Assembly (NCBI GenBank): GCA_938014215.1
Contig: CALLRW010000020.1
Coordinates: forward strand, 1 to 64,000
Direction: 5' to 3'
Length of the DNA: 64,000 nucleotides
Source: an uncultured Alistipes sp.
GTDB taxonomy: Bacteria; Bacteroidota; Bacteroidia; Bacteroidales; Rikenellaceae
Positions 18,197 through 28,151 of the stretch are shown here, in pieces (position 1 is the first letter of the stretch; the number at the start of each line of letters is the position of its first letter). The translations under genes were made by a program, and so were the position numbers. The notes under the pieces were generated by a model, which searched no databases, was not told where the DNA came from, and was given only the letters and a program-made list of their open reading frames with translations.

Positions 18197-19204
18197 ATGA
18201 AAGAATGCGACATGGAAGGCTTGCTCGTCCGGTTCTATAACGGCGAGACGACGGCCGAGGAGACCGCCCGGATCGAGCGGTGGATGGCCGACGCCGACGA
18301 GAACCGCAAGATCGCCGAGCAGGTCTATTATCTCTGCTTTGCGAGCGATGCCCTCGAGGCCCGTCAGCGCATCGACACGCCGGCCGCATTCCGCCGTGTA
18401 CGCTCGCGTATCCGCCGCGGGCAGTGGCACCGCCTTGTCCATCGTCTCGAACGTGTGGCCGCCGTTCTGTTGCTGCCGCTCGTCGTCCTCTCGGGGTGGC
18501 TGCTCGTTCATGTGGGCCGCGATCTCAATACGATGGTCGAGATCCGCTCGACGACCGGCATGGTCAGCTGCGTGACGCTGCCCGACAACACCCGCGTCTG
18601 GCTCAATTCCGACTCCTATCTGCGCTATCCGACCCGCTTCGGCAAGGAGCGTCGCGTGACGCTCTTCGGCGAGGGGTATTTCGAAGTGGCGAAGGATCCC
18701 GACCACAAGTTCATTGTCGAGGCCCGTTCGCTGGAGGTCGAGGTCTACGGCACGGAGTTCAACGTCGAGGCCTATGACGACTGCATCCGTACGACGCTCG
18801 TCTCGGGCCGCGTCGGCGTGCGCTACGACGACCCGTCGCACCACCGCCAGCTCGTGCGCCTGATGCCCAACCAGCAGGCCATCTACAACGCCCGCACGGG
18901 CGTCATGTATCTGAACGGTGCCGACGTGACGTGCAGCACTTCGTGGAAAGAGGGGCGCATCGTGCTGAACAACACCTCGCTCGCGGATGCCCTCCGCCTG
19001 ATCGGCAACAAGTACAACGTTCAGTTCCGGATCGCCGATGACCGTCTTCGCGGCAACAAGTTCACCGGAACCTTCTCCAACCAGAGTCTGGACGTGATTC
19101 TGCGCTACTTCAACATTTCATCCAACATCCGCTTCCGACAGCTCGACCAGCCCGTGGACGATCGCGACGTCACGGCCGGCCGGACGCTCTTCGAAGTCTA
19201 CTGA
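18197..19204 (+). CDS. FecR-family anti-sigma factor (PUL1)
   Basis: A 335-residue membrane regulator. A cytosolic N-terminal segment (about 1-80) binds the sigma factor and one membrane helix lies at about 87-106 (VAAVLLLPLVVLSGWLLVHV). The periplasmic FecR domain (STTGMVSCVTLPDNTRVWLNS, FGEGYFEVAKDPDHKF) and a C-terminal DUF4974-type domain (ADALRLIGNKYNVQFRI) follow. The start ATG at 18197 (MKECDMEGLL) was preferred over the longer frame, which starts inside the divergent promoter region. It should sense the STN domain of the SusC at 19394 and control the sigma factor at 17494. Confidence 0.93.
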   Translation: MKECDMEGLLVRFYNGETTAEETARIERWMADADENRKIAEQVYYLCFASDALEARQRIDTPAAFRRVRSRIRRGQWHRLVHRLERVAAVLLLPLVVLSGWLLVHVGRDLNTMVEIRSTTGMVSCVTLPDNTRVWLNSDSYLRYPTRFGKERRVTLFGEGYFEVAKDPDHKFIVEARSLEVEVYGTEFNVEAYDDCIRTTLVSGRVGVRYDDPSHHRQLVRLMPNQQAIYNARTGVMYLNGADVTCSTSWKEGRIVLNNTSLADALRLIGNKYNVQFRIADDRLRGNKFTGTFSNQSLDVILRYFNISSNIRFRQLDQPVDDRDVTAGRTLFEVY

Positions 19205-19295
19205 AAATAAAAACTGACCGAAACCGAAACAAGAACCTAAAACCAGCCTGCCGATGAAGTCGAAAATCTGACGAAATCTTCCGATCGAAAAAGAA

Positions 19296-19365
19296 CATAC
19301 GGAAAGACATGGCCCGTCTTCCCGTATGACGAATCAAAAAACGCATGCAACTTGCTGACTGCATG
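19296..19365 (+). promoter_or_regulatory. Two inverted repeats in the susC leader (PUL1)
   Basis: CATACGGAAAGAC pairs with GTCTTCCCGTATG (19296-19328) with a single mismatch in 13. GCATGCA pairs with TGCATGC at 19342-19365. Both lie in the 190-base gap between FecR and SusC and end 29 bases before the SusC ATG. There is no T tract, so they are more likely mRNA leader structure or an RNA target than a terminator. Confidence 0.5.
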
Positions 19366-19393
19366 CAGAAATCCAATTCAATTCTACAAATCT

Positions 19394-22300
19394 ATGAAAA
19401 AAAACTTTACCTCCCAAAATTTTGGGCGGGGAAATGACGTGCGGATACCCTCCGCCATCGGATTCCGTGCGACGGTGAAGAATCGCGTGTGGGCGCTGTG
19501 TCTGGCGCTGGCGCTGCTGGCCGCACCGGTCTTTGCCCAGGATCTCAAACCCATTACGCTCGAAGTGACCGATGCTCCGATCACCTCGGTCATCAAGCAG
19601 ATCGAGCAGCAGAGCGGCTATACCTTCTTTTACAATACGAAGGATATCGAGTCGGCACGCAACGTGAGCCTCAATCTCCACGGCAGTGACCTGCGTTCGG
19701 CCCTCAACCAGCTCTTCCGCGGTACGGGCATCACCTGGTCGATCGACGAAAAACATGTCATCTTGAAGGGCGGCGAGGCCCGTCCGCAGGCCGCACAGGC
19801 CGACCGGCTGACGGGTAAGATCGTCGACCGCAACGGTCTGCCGATCGTCGGCGCCACGATTCTGGTCGACGGCTCGACGACGCAGGGTACGACCACCGAT
19901 GTCGACGGTATGTTCTACTTCCCGTGGAGCAGCCAGATCGCCTCGGCCCGTCTGAACGTCTCGTTCATCGGCTACGTTTCGCAGCAGGTTCCCGTCGGCG
20001 GGCGCACGATGCTCGACATCACCCTCGAGGAGGACAACCAGCAGCTGGAGGCCGTCGTGGTGACCGCCCTCGGCATCAAGCGCGCCGAGCGTGCCGTCTC
20101 GTACAACGTGCAGAACGTCATGACCGACGAGGTCTTCAAGGCCAAGGACATCAGCCTGGCCAACAACCTCTCGGGCCGCATCGCCGGTGTGCAGATCAAC
20201 AGCAGTGCCGCCGGTATCGGCGGTGAGACGAAGATCGTCATGCGAGGTACGAAGTCGATCAACAACGACAACAACGCCCTCTACGTGCTCGACGGTATTC
20301 CGCTGCCGTCGCTGTCGACCGCCTCGCCGTCGGCCTCCTACACGATCATGCGTACGTCGAACCCCTCGGGCGACGGTATTTCGATGTTCAACTCGGACGA
20401 TATCGGCAACATGTCGGTGCTGACGGGTCCCTCGTCGGCGGCGCTCTACGGTTCGAAGGCCGCCAACGGCGTGGTGATGCTCTCGACGCGCACGGGCGAG
20501 GAGGGTCTTTCGGTGTCGTACAGCAACAACACGACCTTCATGTCGCCCTTCGTGATGCCCGACTTCCAGCGTTCGTACGGTGCTCTGGAGGGGAGCTTCG
20601 GATCGTGGAACACGACCCGCATGTCGAAGGCCGCCACGTGGTCGCCCGAGGACTTCTTCCAGACGGGTTACAACACCACCAACTCCGTGAGCCTCTCCTT
20701 CGGCCAGGGGAAGAGCTCGACCTACCTCTCGGCCGGTGTGGTCAAGGCCGAGGGCATCATCCCCAACAACGAGTTCAACCGCTACAACTTCACGGCCAGC
20801 CATACGAACTCCTTCCTCAAGGACCGCATGCATCTGAGCGTGCTGGGCATGTACATCAACCTCAACGAGCAGAACATGCTCGCCTCGGGACAGTACTACA
20901 ACCCGCTGGTGCCGATCTACCTGCTCTCGTCGAGCGAGGATCTGAACAAGTACGCCGTCTACGAGCGTTACGACGCCTCGCGCAACTTCAAGACCCAGTA
21001 CTGGGACTGGGGTGACATGGGCATGTCGATGCAGAACCCCTACTGGGTGATCAACCGCAACATGTTCAACACGGAGAAGAACCGCTTCCTGATGGGTGCC
21101 TCGCTCAAGTACGATATCGCCGACTGGCTCGACGTGACGGCCCGCGCCCGCATCGACTATACCGACATGCTGGCCGAGCAGAAGAACTACGCCTCGACCA
21201 ACAAGCTCTTCGCCGGCGACTACGGCCGCTACTACTACAACGAGTACCGCACGATGCAGCGCTACGGCGACGTGATGCTCAACATCAACAAGTCGTTCTT
21301 CGACCACCAGCTCTCGCTGACGGCCACGATCGGTGCCTCGATTGAGGATCTGAAGTACCGTGCGACGCTCATCGGCGGTGACCTGACATCGGTTGCCAAC
21401 CTCTTTACGCTGAGCAACATGACCGCCAACAAGAGCAACTCGAAGACCACCTACAACGACCAGACACAGTCGCTGTTCGCCACCGTCCAGCTGGGCTTCC
21501 GCAACATGGTCTTCCTCGACCTGACGGGCCGTAACGACTGGTCGACGGCGCTGGTCAACACGCGGAGCCTCTCGATGTTCTATCCTTCGGTGGGTCTTTC
21601 GGCCGTGCTGACCGACATCTTCGGCGTGAAGTCGAAGGTGCTCTCCTACGCCAAGATCCGCGCTTCGTATGCCGAGGTCGGTAACGCCCCGATGCGCTAC
21701 ATCACCGTGCCGACCTATCCCGTCTCGTCGAGCGGTCCGCAGACGACCACCTTCCTCACGGCCTCGAATTACGAGCCCGAGCGTACGAAATCGTGGGAGG
21801 TCGGTGCCGATGTCCGCCTGTGGGGCAACAAGATCATCGTCGGAGCCACCTATTACGATTCGCGGACGCTGAACCAGATCTTCCAGCCGACGATCTCGTC
21901 GACCTCGACCAAGACGAGCATGTACGTCAACGGCGGCCGCGTCGACAACCGCGGTGTCGAGCTCTCGCTGGAGGTCAACCAGAAGCTCGGTCCGGTCGAC
22001 TGGCAGTCGAACGTCATCTACTCGCGCAACCGCAACAAGATCGTGCGCATGCTCCACGACTACGAGATCAACGGTGAACGCATCACCCAGGACTCGATGG
22101 TCATGGGCGGAACGACCGGCGTGAAGATGGTCGTTCGTGAGGGCGGCCGCATGGGTGACCTCTACGTCAACACGCTCAAGACCGACGACCACGGCTACAT
22201 CTGGGTATCGCCCGCCGGCGACATCGCCACCGATCCCAACAACTTCATCTACGCCGGCAACACGAACCCCTCCTACACGCTCTCGTGGCGCAACAACTTC

Positions 22301-22771
22301 AACTGGAAGGGCTTCTCGCTGGGCTTCATGTTCAATGCCCGTGTGGGCGGTGTGGGCGTCTCGCTGACGCAGGCCGCCATGGACTACTACGGCGTGTCGG
22401 CCGTGACGGCCGAGGCCCGCGACAATGGCGGTGTGCTGGTCAACGGCCAGCGCGTGGGCAAGATCCAGGCCTACTACGAGAAGACGGCCAACCTGGGCGA
22501 GGGTGCCATCGGTTCGTGCTACGTCTACTCGATGACCAACGTGCGTCTGGGCGAGCTGACCTTCGGCTACGACTTCCCGGTACAGAAGTGGTGCAAGTGG
22601 ATCAAGGGTCTCAACGTTTCGTTCATCGGCCGCAACCTGCTGATGCTCTACTGCAAGGCGCCGTTCGATCCCGAACTGGTGTCGGGTTCGGGCACCTACT
22701 CGTCGGGTATCGACTACTTCCAGCAGCCGAGCCTGCGCAACCTGGGATTCTCGGTTAAAGTAACCTTCTAA
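19394..22771 (+). CDS. SusC/RagA-type TonB-linked outer-membrane transporter with STN domain (PUL1)
   Basis: A 1125-residue outer-membrane importer. A long signal peptide ends near residue 48 (LLAAPVFA). An STN signalling domain (about 50-120, ITLEVTDAPITSVIKQIEQQ) follows, then a carboxypeptidase-regulatory-like domain (about 137-215, LTGKIVDRNGLPIVGATILV). The TonB box/plug begins at LEAVVVTALGIKRAERA, and the 22-strand barrel ends in GFSVKVTF. The STN domain would signal substrate loading to FecR. The start at 19394 gives a proper signal sequence. It is followed 11 bases later by its SusD partner. The co-encoded GH18 and GH20 suggest N-glycan oligosaccharide as the cargo. Confidence 0.95.
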   Translation: MKKNFTSQNFGRGNDVRIPSAIGFRATVKNRVWALCLALALLAAPVFAQDLKPITLEVTDAPITSVIKQIEQQSGYTFFYNTKDIESARNVSLNLHGSDLRSALNQLFRGTGITWSIDEKHVILKGGEARPQAAQADRLTGKIVDRNGLPIVGATILVDGSTTQGTTTDVDGMFYFPWSSQIASARLNVSFIGYVSQQVPVGGRTMLDITLEEDNQQLEAVVVTALGIKRAERAVSYNVQNVMTDEVFKAKDISLANNLSGRIAGVQINSSAAGIGGETKIVMRGTKSINNDNNALYVLDGIPLPSLSTASPSASYTIMRTSNPSGDGISMFNSDDIGNMSVLTGPSSAALYGSKAANGVVMLSTRTGEEGLSVSYSNNTTFMSPFVMPDFQRSYGALEGSFGSWNTTRMSKAATWSPEDFFQTGYNTTNSVSLSFGQGKSSTYLSAGVVKAEGIIPNNEFNRYNFTASHTNSFLKDRMHLSVLGMYINLNEQNMLASGQYYNPLVPIYLLSSSEDLNKYAVYERYDASRNFKTQYWDWGDMGMSMQNPYWVINRNMFNTEKNRFLMGASLKYDIADWLDVTARARIDYTDMLAEQKNYASTNKLFAGDYGRYYYNEYRTMQRYGDVMLNINKSFFDHQLSLTATIGASIEDLKYRATLIGGDLTSVANLFTLSNMTANKSNSKTTYNDQTQSLFATVQLGFRNMVFLDLTGRNDWSTALVNTRSLSMFYPSVGLSAVLTDIFGVKSKVLSYAKIRASYAEVGNAPMRYITVPTYPVSSSGPQTTTFLTASNYEPERTKSWEVGADVRLWGNKIIVGATYYDSRTLNQIFQPTISSTSTKTSMYVNGGRVDNRGVELSLEVNQKLGPVDWQSNVIYSRNRNKIVRMLHDYEINGERITQDSMVMGGTTGVKMVVREGGRMGDLYVNTLKTDDHGYIWVSPAGDIATDPNNFIYAGNTNPSYTLSWRNNFNWKGFSLGFMFNARVGGVGVSLTQAAMDYYGVSAVTAEARDNGGVLVNGQRVGKIQAYYEKTANLGEGAIGSCYVYSMTNVRLGELTFGYDFPVQKWCKWIKGLNVSFIGRNLLMLYCKAPFDPELVSGSGTYSSGIDYFQQPSLRNLGFSVKVTF

Positions 22772-22782
22772 AACGATCAGCC

Positions 22783-24399
22783 ATGAAATTCAAGAACAGC
22801 ATAAAACTCTCGCTTGCGGCAGCACTCCTTTCGCTGGGGGCTTGTACGAGCGACTTCTACGAGAAGAACACCAACCCCGACGAGGCGACGGACGAGATGC
22901 TCGGCTGGGACAACCTCCGCACCGGTTCGGCCTTCATGCAGCTGGCGCAGAACGTCATCCCGACCTTCCAGATCGTCGGCGGCGAGGAGTACGGAAGTGC
23001 CAACTTCCAGGTGATTCAGGACCTGGCCGGCAACATCTTCGCCGGCTACACCGGAGCCACGAAATCGAGCTTCCGGGCCAACAACCTCTATGATATTCTG
23101 GCCGCCGAGTGGCACAACGCCATGCACGACGACGCCTTCCAGCGCGCCATGGGACCGTGGGCCCAACTGGATGCCCTGCGCGAGGAGTCGCCCGAGGCCG
23201 TGGCGCTGGCCGACGTGCTGAAGGTGGCCGTCATGCACCGCGTGACCGACACCTACGGCCCGATCGCCTATCTCTCGATCGGCAACAGCGGCATCCAGCA
23301 GGAGTACGACTCCCAGGAGGTGATCTACAACCGCTTCTTCGAGGAGCTCGATGCGGCCATCACGCTGCTGACGGACTTCTGCGAGAAGAACCCCCAGTCG
23401 ACCATCCTGGCCAACTACGACCCGATCTACAAGGGCAACGTCCGTGCGTGGGTGAAGTTCGCCAACACGCTGCGTCTGCGTCTGGCCATGCGTGTCTACT
23501 ACGCCGATCCGGAGCTTTCGAAGACGCAGGCCGAGGCGGCGATCAACAATTCGGTGGGGCTGATGACCGATGCCTCGGACATCGCCCAGTTCGCCAAACC
23601 CGCCACGGCTACCCAGTGGGAGTACCCGCTCTACATGATCCAGTACTCGTTCAACGGTGGTGACAGCCGCATCGGCGCCACGATCGAGTCCTACATGAAC
23701 GGTTACGAGGATCCGCGCCGCGAGGCCTATTTCACGAAGAACTCGCGCGGCGAGTACCGCGGCGTGCGCAACGGCATCAACATCACGGCCGACTACGTGC
23801 TTTCGGACCTGCTCTCGAGCGTCAACTGCACGAACAACGACGCCATCGTCTGGATGAAGCCGGCCGAGGCGTGGTTCCTGCGTGCCGAGTACGAGCTGCA
23901 CTTCGGCTCGAAGACCGCCGCCGGCGAGTACTACAACAAGGGAATCGAGTGCTCGTTCTCGACCGAGGGGGTCAGCGGTGTTGAGATCTACATGGCCGAC
24001 AACAAGAAGACGCAGGCCGACTATCAGGACATGGTCGTTTCGTCGAACTCGGCCTCGGCGCTGAGCGACATCACCATCGCCTGGGACGATGCGGCCGACG
24101 AGGAGACGATGCTCGAGCGGATCATCACGCAGAAGTATCTGGCCATCTTCCCCGACGGTCAGGAGGCCTGGTCGGAGTTCCGCCGCACGGGCTATCCGAA
24201 GATCTTCCCCAACGTGGTCAACAACCAGGCCGGTCTGATCAGCACGTCGCGTCAGATCCGCCGACTGAACTTCCCCTCGACGGAGTACGCCACCAATGCC
24301 GCGGCCGTGCAGAACGCCATCGTGACGCTCAACGGCGAGTCGTCCAACCCGACGGGCGACAACGGCGGTACGACGCTCTGGTGGGACAAGAAGAACTAA
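22783..24399 (+). CDS. SusD/RagB-family surface lipoprotein (PUL1)
   Basis: A 538-residue substrate-binding lid for the SusC transporter. The lipobox SLGAC places the lipid Cys at residue 21. The body shows the SusD_RagB pattern: DTYGPIAYLSIGNSG near 150, KGNVRAWVKFANTLRLRLAMRV near 220 and ERIITQKYLAIFPDGQEAWSEFRRTGYP near 450. It lies directly after SusC. Confidence 0.94.
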   Translation: MKFKNSIKLSLAAALLSLGACTSDFYEKNTNPDEATDEMLGWDNLRTGSAFMQLAQNVIPTFQIVGGEEYGSANFQVIQDLAGNIFAGYTGATKSSFRANNLYDILAAEWHNAMHDDAFQRAMGPWAQLDALREESPEAVALADVLKVAVMHRVTDTYGPIAYLSIGNSGIQQEYDSQEVIYNRFFEELDAAITLLTDFCEKNPQSTILANYDPIYKGNVRAWVKFANTLRLRLAMRVYYADPELSKTQAEAAINNSVGLMTDASDIAQFAKPATATQWEYPLYMIQYSFNGGDSRIGATIESYMNGYEDPRREAYFTKNSRGEYRGVRNGINITADYVLSDLLSSVNCTNNDAIVWMKPAEAWFLRAEYELHFGSKTAAGEYYNKGIECSFSTEGVSGVEIYMADNKKTQADYQDMVVSSNSASALSDITIAWDDAADEETMLERIITQKYLAIFPDGQEAWSEFRRTGYPKIFPNVVNNQAGLISTSRQIRRLNFPSTEYATNAAAVQNAIVTLNGESSNPTGDNGGTTLWWDKKN

Positions 24400-24427
24400 G
24401 CGTAGAACCTGAAACTCAAGAACGAAT

Positions 24428-25408
24428 ATGAAAAAGATAGTAACAAGCGTCGTGCTGGGCCTCGTCTGCGGAGGATTTGCGGCCTGCGACACCGATTACG
24501 AACCGCTGAACCTGCAGCCTGCCAAGCAGTACAGCGAGAAATACTACGAGAACCTGCGCAACTACAAGTCGAACATGTCCGAACGGTCGATCTGCTTCGT
24601 ATGGTTCGGCGACTACAACGGCGACCCCTCGACGCCGGCCTACCGCTTCTCGGCGCTGCCCGACAGCGTGGATATCTGCTCGTTGTGGGGCGGTTATCCC
24701 GATCCGGTGCAGAACAGTCTGGCCTATAAGGAGATGTGGGAGATGCGCACGAAGAAGGGCACGCGTCTCGTCGCCCCGACGATCATCCGTATCATGGAGA
24801 ACGAGAACTACGCCAACTTCGGCCTCACCTACGAGGATATGGTCAACCAGACGACGACCGATGACCCGACGGGCACCTATCCCGACTGGTGCGTGCGCTA
24901 CGGCAACTACCTGCTGCAGCAGATGTGGGACAACGGCATTGACGGTCTGGACCTCGACTACGAACCCGAATCGGGCGACGAACAAGCTTATGGTATTTAC
25001 GGCGATCGCATGACGATGTTCGTGAAATATCTGGCGCAGTTCATCGGTCCGAAGGGGGCCGACACGACCAAACTGCTGATTGTCGACGGCTGGACGCCGG
25101 CCGCCGAGACGGAGCCCTACCTGAACTACTACGTCAAGCAGAACTACGGTGCCCACAGCTGCTCGGCCGTATCGGGATTCCCGTGGGAGAAGTGCATCTA
25201 CACGGAGAACATCGGTGACTATTGGACTACGGGCGGCGGTCTGGAGGATCAGGCGGCCTTCCAGCCTTCCGAAGGGTACAAGGGCGGCTTCGGTGCCTTC
25301 ATGGTGCAGCGTGACTACCACACCACCGACTCGGGAGCCGACAAGGAGATGCCTTACGGCCATCTGCGCCGTGGCATCCAGCTGCAGAATCCTGCGGTCG
25401 TCAAATAA
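24428..25408 (+). CDS. GH18 endo-beta-N-acetylglucosaminidase-like lipoprotein (PUL1)
   Basis: A 326-residue lipoprotein (lipobox CGGFAAC) with a GH18 barrel. The full catalytic motif DGLDLDYE lies near residues 172-179, with Glu as the acid and the -2 Asp positioning the acetamido group. All four motif acids (D-x-x-D-x-D-x-E) are present. The length, and a place directly after SusCD and before two binding proteins, match surface endoglycosidases of Bacteroides N-glycan loci that cut the chitobiose core of high-mannose glycans. Activity on N-glycans rather than chitin is inferred from context. Confidence 0.88.
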   Translation: MKKIVTSVVLGLVCGGFAACDTDYEPLNLQPAKQYSEKYYENLRNYKSNMSERSICFVWFGDYNGDPSTPAYRFSALPDSVDICSLWGGYPDPVQNSLAYKEMWEMRTKKGTRLVAPTIIRIMENENYANFGLTYEDMVNQTTTDDPTGTYPDWCVRYGNYLLQQMWDNGIDGLDLDYEPESGDEQAYGIYGDRMTMFVKYLAQFIGPKGADTTKLLIVDGWTPAAETEPYLNYYVKQNYGAHSCSAVSGFPWEKCIYTENIGDYWTTGGGLEDQAAFQPSEGYKGGFGAFMVQRDYHTTDSGADKEMPYGHLRRGIQLQNPAVVK

Positions 25409-25426
25409 CCTAAACGAATCGAGATT

Positions 25427-28132
25427 ATGAAAAATATCCTGAAATATAGTGCAGCGGCCGCGGCGATGATCTTTGCGCTGGCCTCCTGCCAGGAGTTCGA
25501 GGACTACACCGTCACGGTCGACGGTGCTCCGACGCTCGCCTATGTCAATGCCGGGGAGGACAACCTCTTCTCGACGCTGGTTTCGCATCGTCCTACGGGG
25601 TCAACCGGCAACTTCTCGACCGAATTCATCGTGCGCTGCAATACGCCGGTTCATGCGGCTACCACGGTGTCGCTCATCTACGACGCCTCGCTTGTCGAGA
25701 GTTACAATGCCGCGCACGAAACCGAATACGCCGTTCTGCCCGAGGAGTACCTCGCCGTGGAGAACGCAACGCTGACGCTTCCGGAGAACAGCCTTCAGAC
25801 TGAAGAACCGGTGAAGATTGCTCTGGATTCGACAGCCAATCTGGCGAACCTGACCGAACGCTACTACCTGGCGGCCCTGCGGATCGAATCTCCGGGCATG
25901 GCCTCGAGCGAGGTGATGGGTTCCGTCTACCTGCTCGTCGAGACCGAGACCAACCTGATCCGACCGATCTCGTCGACGGATGACATGGCGGGTTTCCCGG
26001 CCGGTGACCGGGCCGAATGGACGGCCGACTGCGCGAACTTCGCCAACTTGTTCGATGGAAGCACGTCGACCTCCTCGAGCTTCTCGGCGAGCGGCAACGT
26101 CGTGACTGTCGACATGAAGACCACGCACATGATGACGGGACTGTCCATCGACGGCGGCACGATGTCGCGTCTGTCGATCGAGTACAGCCTCGACGGCAAG
26201 AGCTGGTCGCAGGGCGGCACGCCGGCCGAAGGCGAAACGGTCAGCTCGGGTTCGACCACCTATGTAGCCATCTACGACTATGTTGAGGCCCGCTACCTGC
26301 GCTTGACGATCGACTTTGCTTTGGAGTGGGATGCCTCGATCAACGAACTCAACGTCTACATGATCGAGAGCACCGATCCGACGCTCTACCTGATGACGGG
26401 CGAGAACAACCTGCTCAGGGGTAAGATCACCCACAAGAAGGGTGTCGGTTCGACGTGCGATCTGTCGGCTTCGTTCAAGGCCTACACGACCATCTCGTCG
26501 CAGAACGGCTATAGTGCCGCCATTGCGGCCGACAATTCGCTTGTGGCTGCCTACAACGAGCAGAACGGCACCTCGTACGAGACGCTTCCCGGGGAGTATC
26601 TGTCGCTGGAGAATGCTTCGCTGACGATTGCCGGCGGTGAGAATGCCTCGGAGGGTGAGGTGACGGTATCGCTCAAGGGCGACCTCTCGGCACTGACGGC
26701 CAAGGCGGGTTATCTCGTGCCGCTGAAGCTGACGACCACGTCGTCGGATGCCGTCGTGAGCGAGAGCCGCGGTGTGGTTTATCTGTGCATCGAGGTGGAG
26801 ACGAATATCATCCGCGATATCGATTCGGCTGATGAGATGGTGGGCTTCCCGGCCGGTGGCAGCTCGGCGTGGACGGCCGACTGCGGCGATGCGGCCAATC
26901 TCTTCGACGGTAACAATGGGACGGCTGTCAGCGGACTCACCTCGTCGGGCAACGTGATTACGGTCGACATGAAGCAGACGCAGATGGTGACCGGCCTGCA
27001 CCTCCATACCTACAGCATCGGCAATGTCTCGATCGCCTACAGCCTTGATGGTGAAACGTGGGATACGGCCGGAACGGTTGCCGATAACGAATATGTCTTC
27101 AATGGCGGATCGTGGAGTGCCGGTGACTACTACGTAGCCCTGGCCGACTACGTGGAGGCCCGTTACCTGCGTCTGTCGTTCGACTTCACGGGCTGGTACC
27201 GCAACCTCTATGAAATGGAGGTCTACCAGATCGAGAGCACCGATCCGACGATCTATGCGCAGGGCGGCTCGGACAACGTCTTCTCCGGCACGCTGACCCA
27301 CCACACGGTAGCCGGTGCCATTCCGGGTGTGAACGTTGCCTTCAACGTCCAGACGACCATTTCGTCGCCTTCGGGCTTCGAGGTGGGTGTCGAGGTCGAC
27401 AACTCGCTCGTCAGCGCCTTCAACAGCGCCCACGGCACCTCGTATGCCACCATGGAGAGCCAGTATGTCAACCTGGCGAACGTACCGTGCCTGATCCCGG
27501 CCGGCGCCAACCGCTCGACCGACCAGGTGGTCGTGACGCTGCAGGGCGACCTCTCGTCGCTGACCAATGCCGACGGATACGTCATTCCGCTGCGCCTCAA
27601 GGCCCCGTCGGGAGCCGTTGTCAGCGAGAGCCGCGGCGTGGTCTACGTGACCGTCGATGTCGAGACGAGCAGCGAGCTCTTCCGTACGAACTTCTCCGCT
27701 TCGAGCATCGAGGGTTCGCCGGTAGCCGACCGTTCGGGCTGGAAGATCATCGCCAGCGACTCGGAGGGTGTGCACTCCGGATCCTATGATTCGCTCTTCG
27801 ACGGCGACAAGGAGACCTATATCCGCACGTGGGGCGGTCCGGTCAGCTTCACCGTCGACATGGGCCGGGAGTACGACATGACGGGCATGGTCATTACGTC
27901 ATCGACCTGGTCTGGCACCTATGCTCCGAACGAGGTGATGATCGAGTGCAGCCTCGATGGCGAGGACTACCAGATGCTGGGCACGCCGTCGCAGAGCGCC
28001 GGCAGCATCGTGGTGACGCTGCCCGATGCCTACATCGCCCTCTACGGCTCGCAGAAGGTCCGTTACCTGCGCATCAACGCTTCGTACGGCAGCAACATGG
28101 GTACCGGCGAGTTCAACATCTATGCGAAATAA
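25427..28132 (+). CDS. Surface glycan-binding lipoprotein with three DUF1735-discoidin modules (PUL1)
   Basis: A 901-residue lipoprotein (lipobox FALASC) built of three tandem modules of about 290 residues, starting near 30, 318 and 605. Each has a DUF1735 domain (SYNAAHETEYAVLPEEYLA, AYNEQNGTSYETLPGEYLS, AFNSAHGTSYATMESQYVN) and then an F5/8 type C (discoidin) domain (LFDGSTST, LFDGNNGT, LFDGDKET). The F5/8 modules are likely the glycan-binding parts, and DUF1735 is a common stalk in such proteins. It follows GH18 by 18 bases in the same operon. Confidence 0.88.
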   Translation: MKNILKYSAAAAAMIFALASCQEFEDYTVTVDGAPTLAYVNAGEDNLFSTLVSHRPTGSTGNFSTEFIVRCNTPVHAATTVSLIYDASLVESYNAAHETEYAVLPEEYLAVENATLTLPENSLQTEEPVKIALDSTANLANLTERYYLAALRIESPGMASSEVMGSVYLLVETETNLIRPISSTDDMAGFPAGDRAEWTADCANFANLFDGSTSTSSSFSASGNVVTVDMKTTHMMTGLSIDGGTMSRLSIEYSLDGKSWSQGGTPAEGETVSSGSTTYVAIYDYVEARYLRLTIDFALEWDASINELNVYMIESTDPTLYLMTGENNLLRGKITHKKGVGSTCDLSASFKAYTTISSQNGYSAAIAADNSLVAAYNEQNGTSYETLPGEYLSLENASLTIAGGENASEGEVTVSLKGDLSALTAKAGYLVPLKLTTTSSDAVVSESRGVVYLCIEVETNIIRDIDSADEMVGFPAGGSSAWTADCGDAANLFDGNNGTAVSGLTSSGNVITVDMKQTQMVTGLHLHTYSIGNVSIAYSLDGETWDTAGTVADNEYVFNGGSWSAGDYYVALADYVEARYLRLSFDFTGWYRNLYEMEVYQIESTDPTIYAQGGSDNVFSGTLTHHTVAGAIPGVNVAFNVQTTISSPSGFEVGVEVDNSLVSAFNSAHGTSYATMESQYVNLANVPCLIPAGANRSTDQVVVTLQGDLSSLTNADGYVIPLRLKAPSGAVVSESRGVVYVTVDVETSSELFRTNFSASSIEGSPVADRSGWKIIASDSEGVHSGSYDSLFDGDKETYIRTWGGPVSFTVDMGREYDMTGMVITSSTWSGTYAPNEVMIECSLDGEDYQMLGTPSQSAGSIVVTLPDAYIALYGSQKVRYLRINASYGSNMGTGEFNIYAK

Positions 28133-28151
28133 TCTAAAACGTTGACATACC

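Noticed and set aside
19334..22192. 952-codon open frame on the minus strand opposite susC (similar ones lie at 37300-40707 and 40619-43360)
   Set aside because: Same cause: antisense frames stay open because of third-position GC. The sense genes have full domain evidence.
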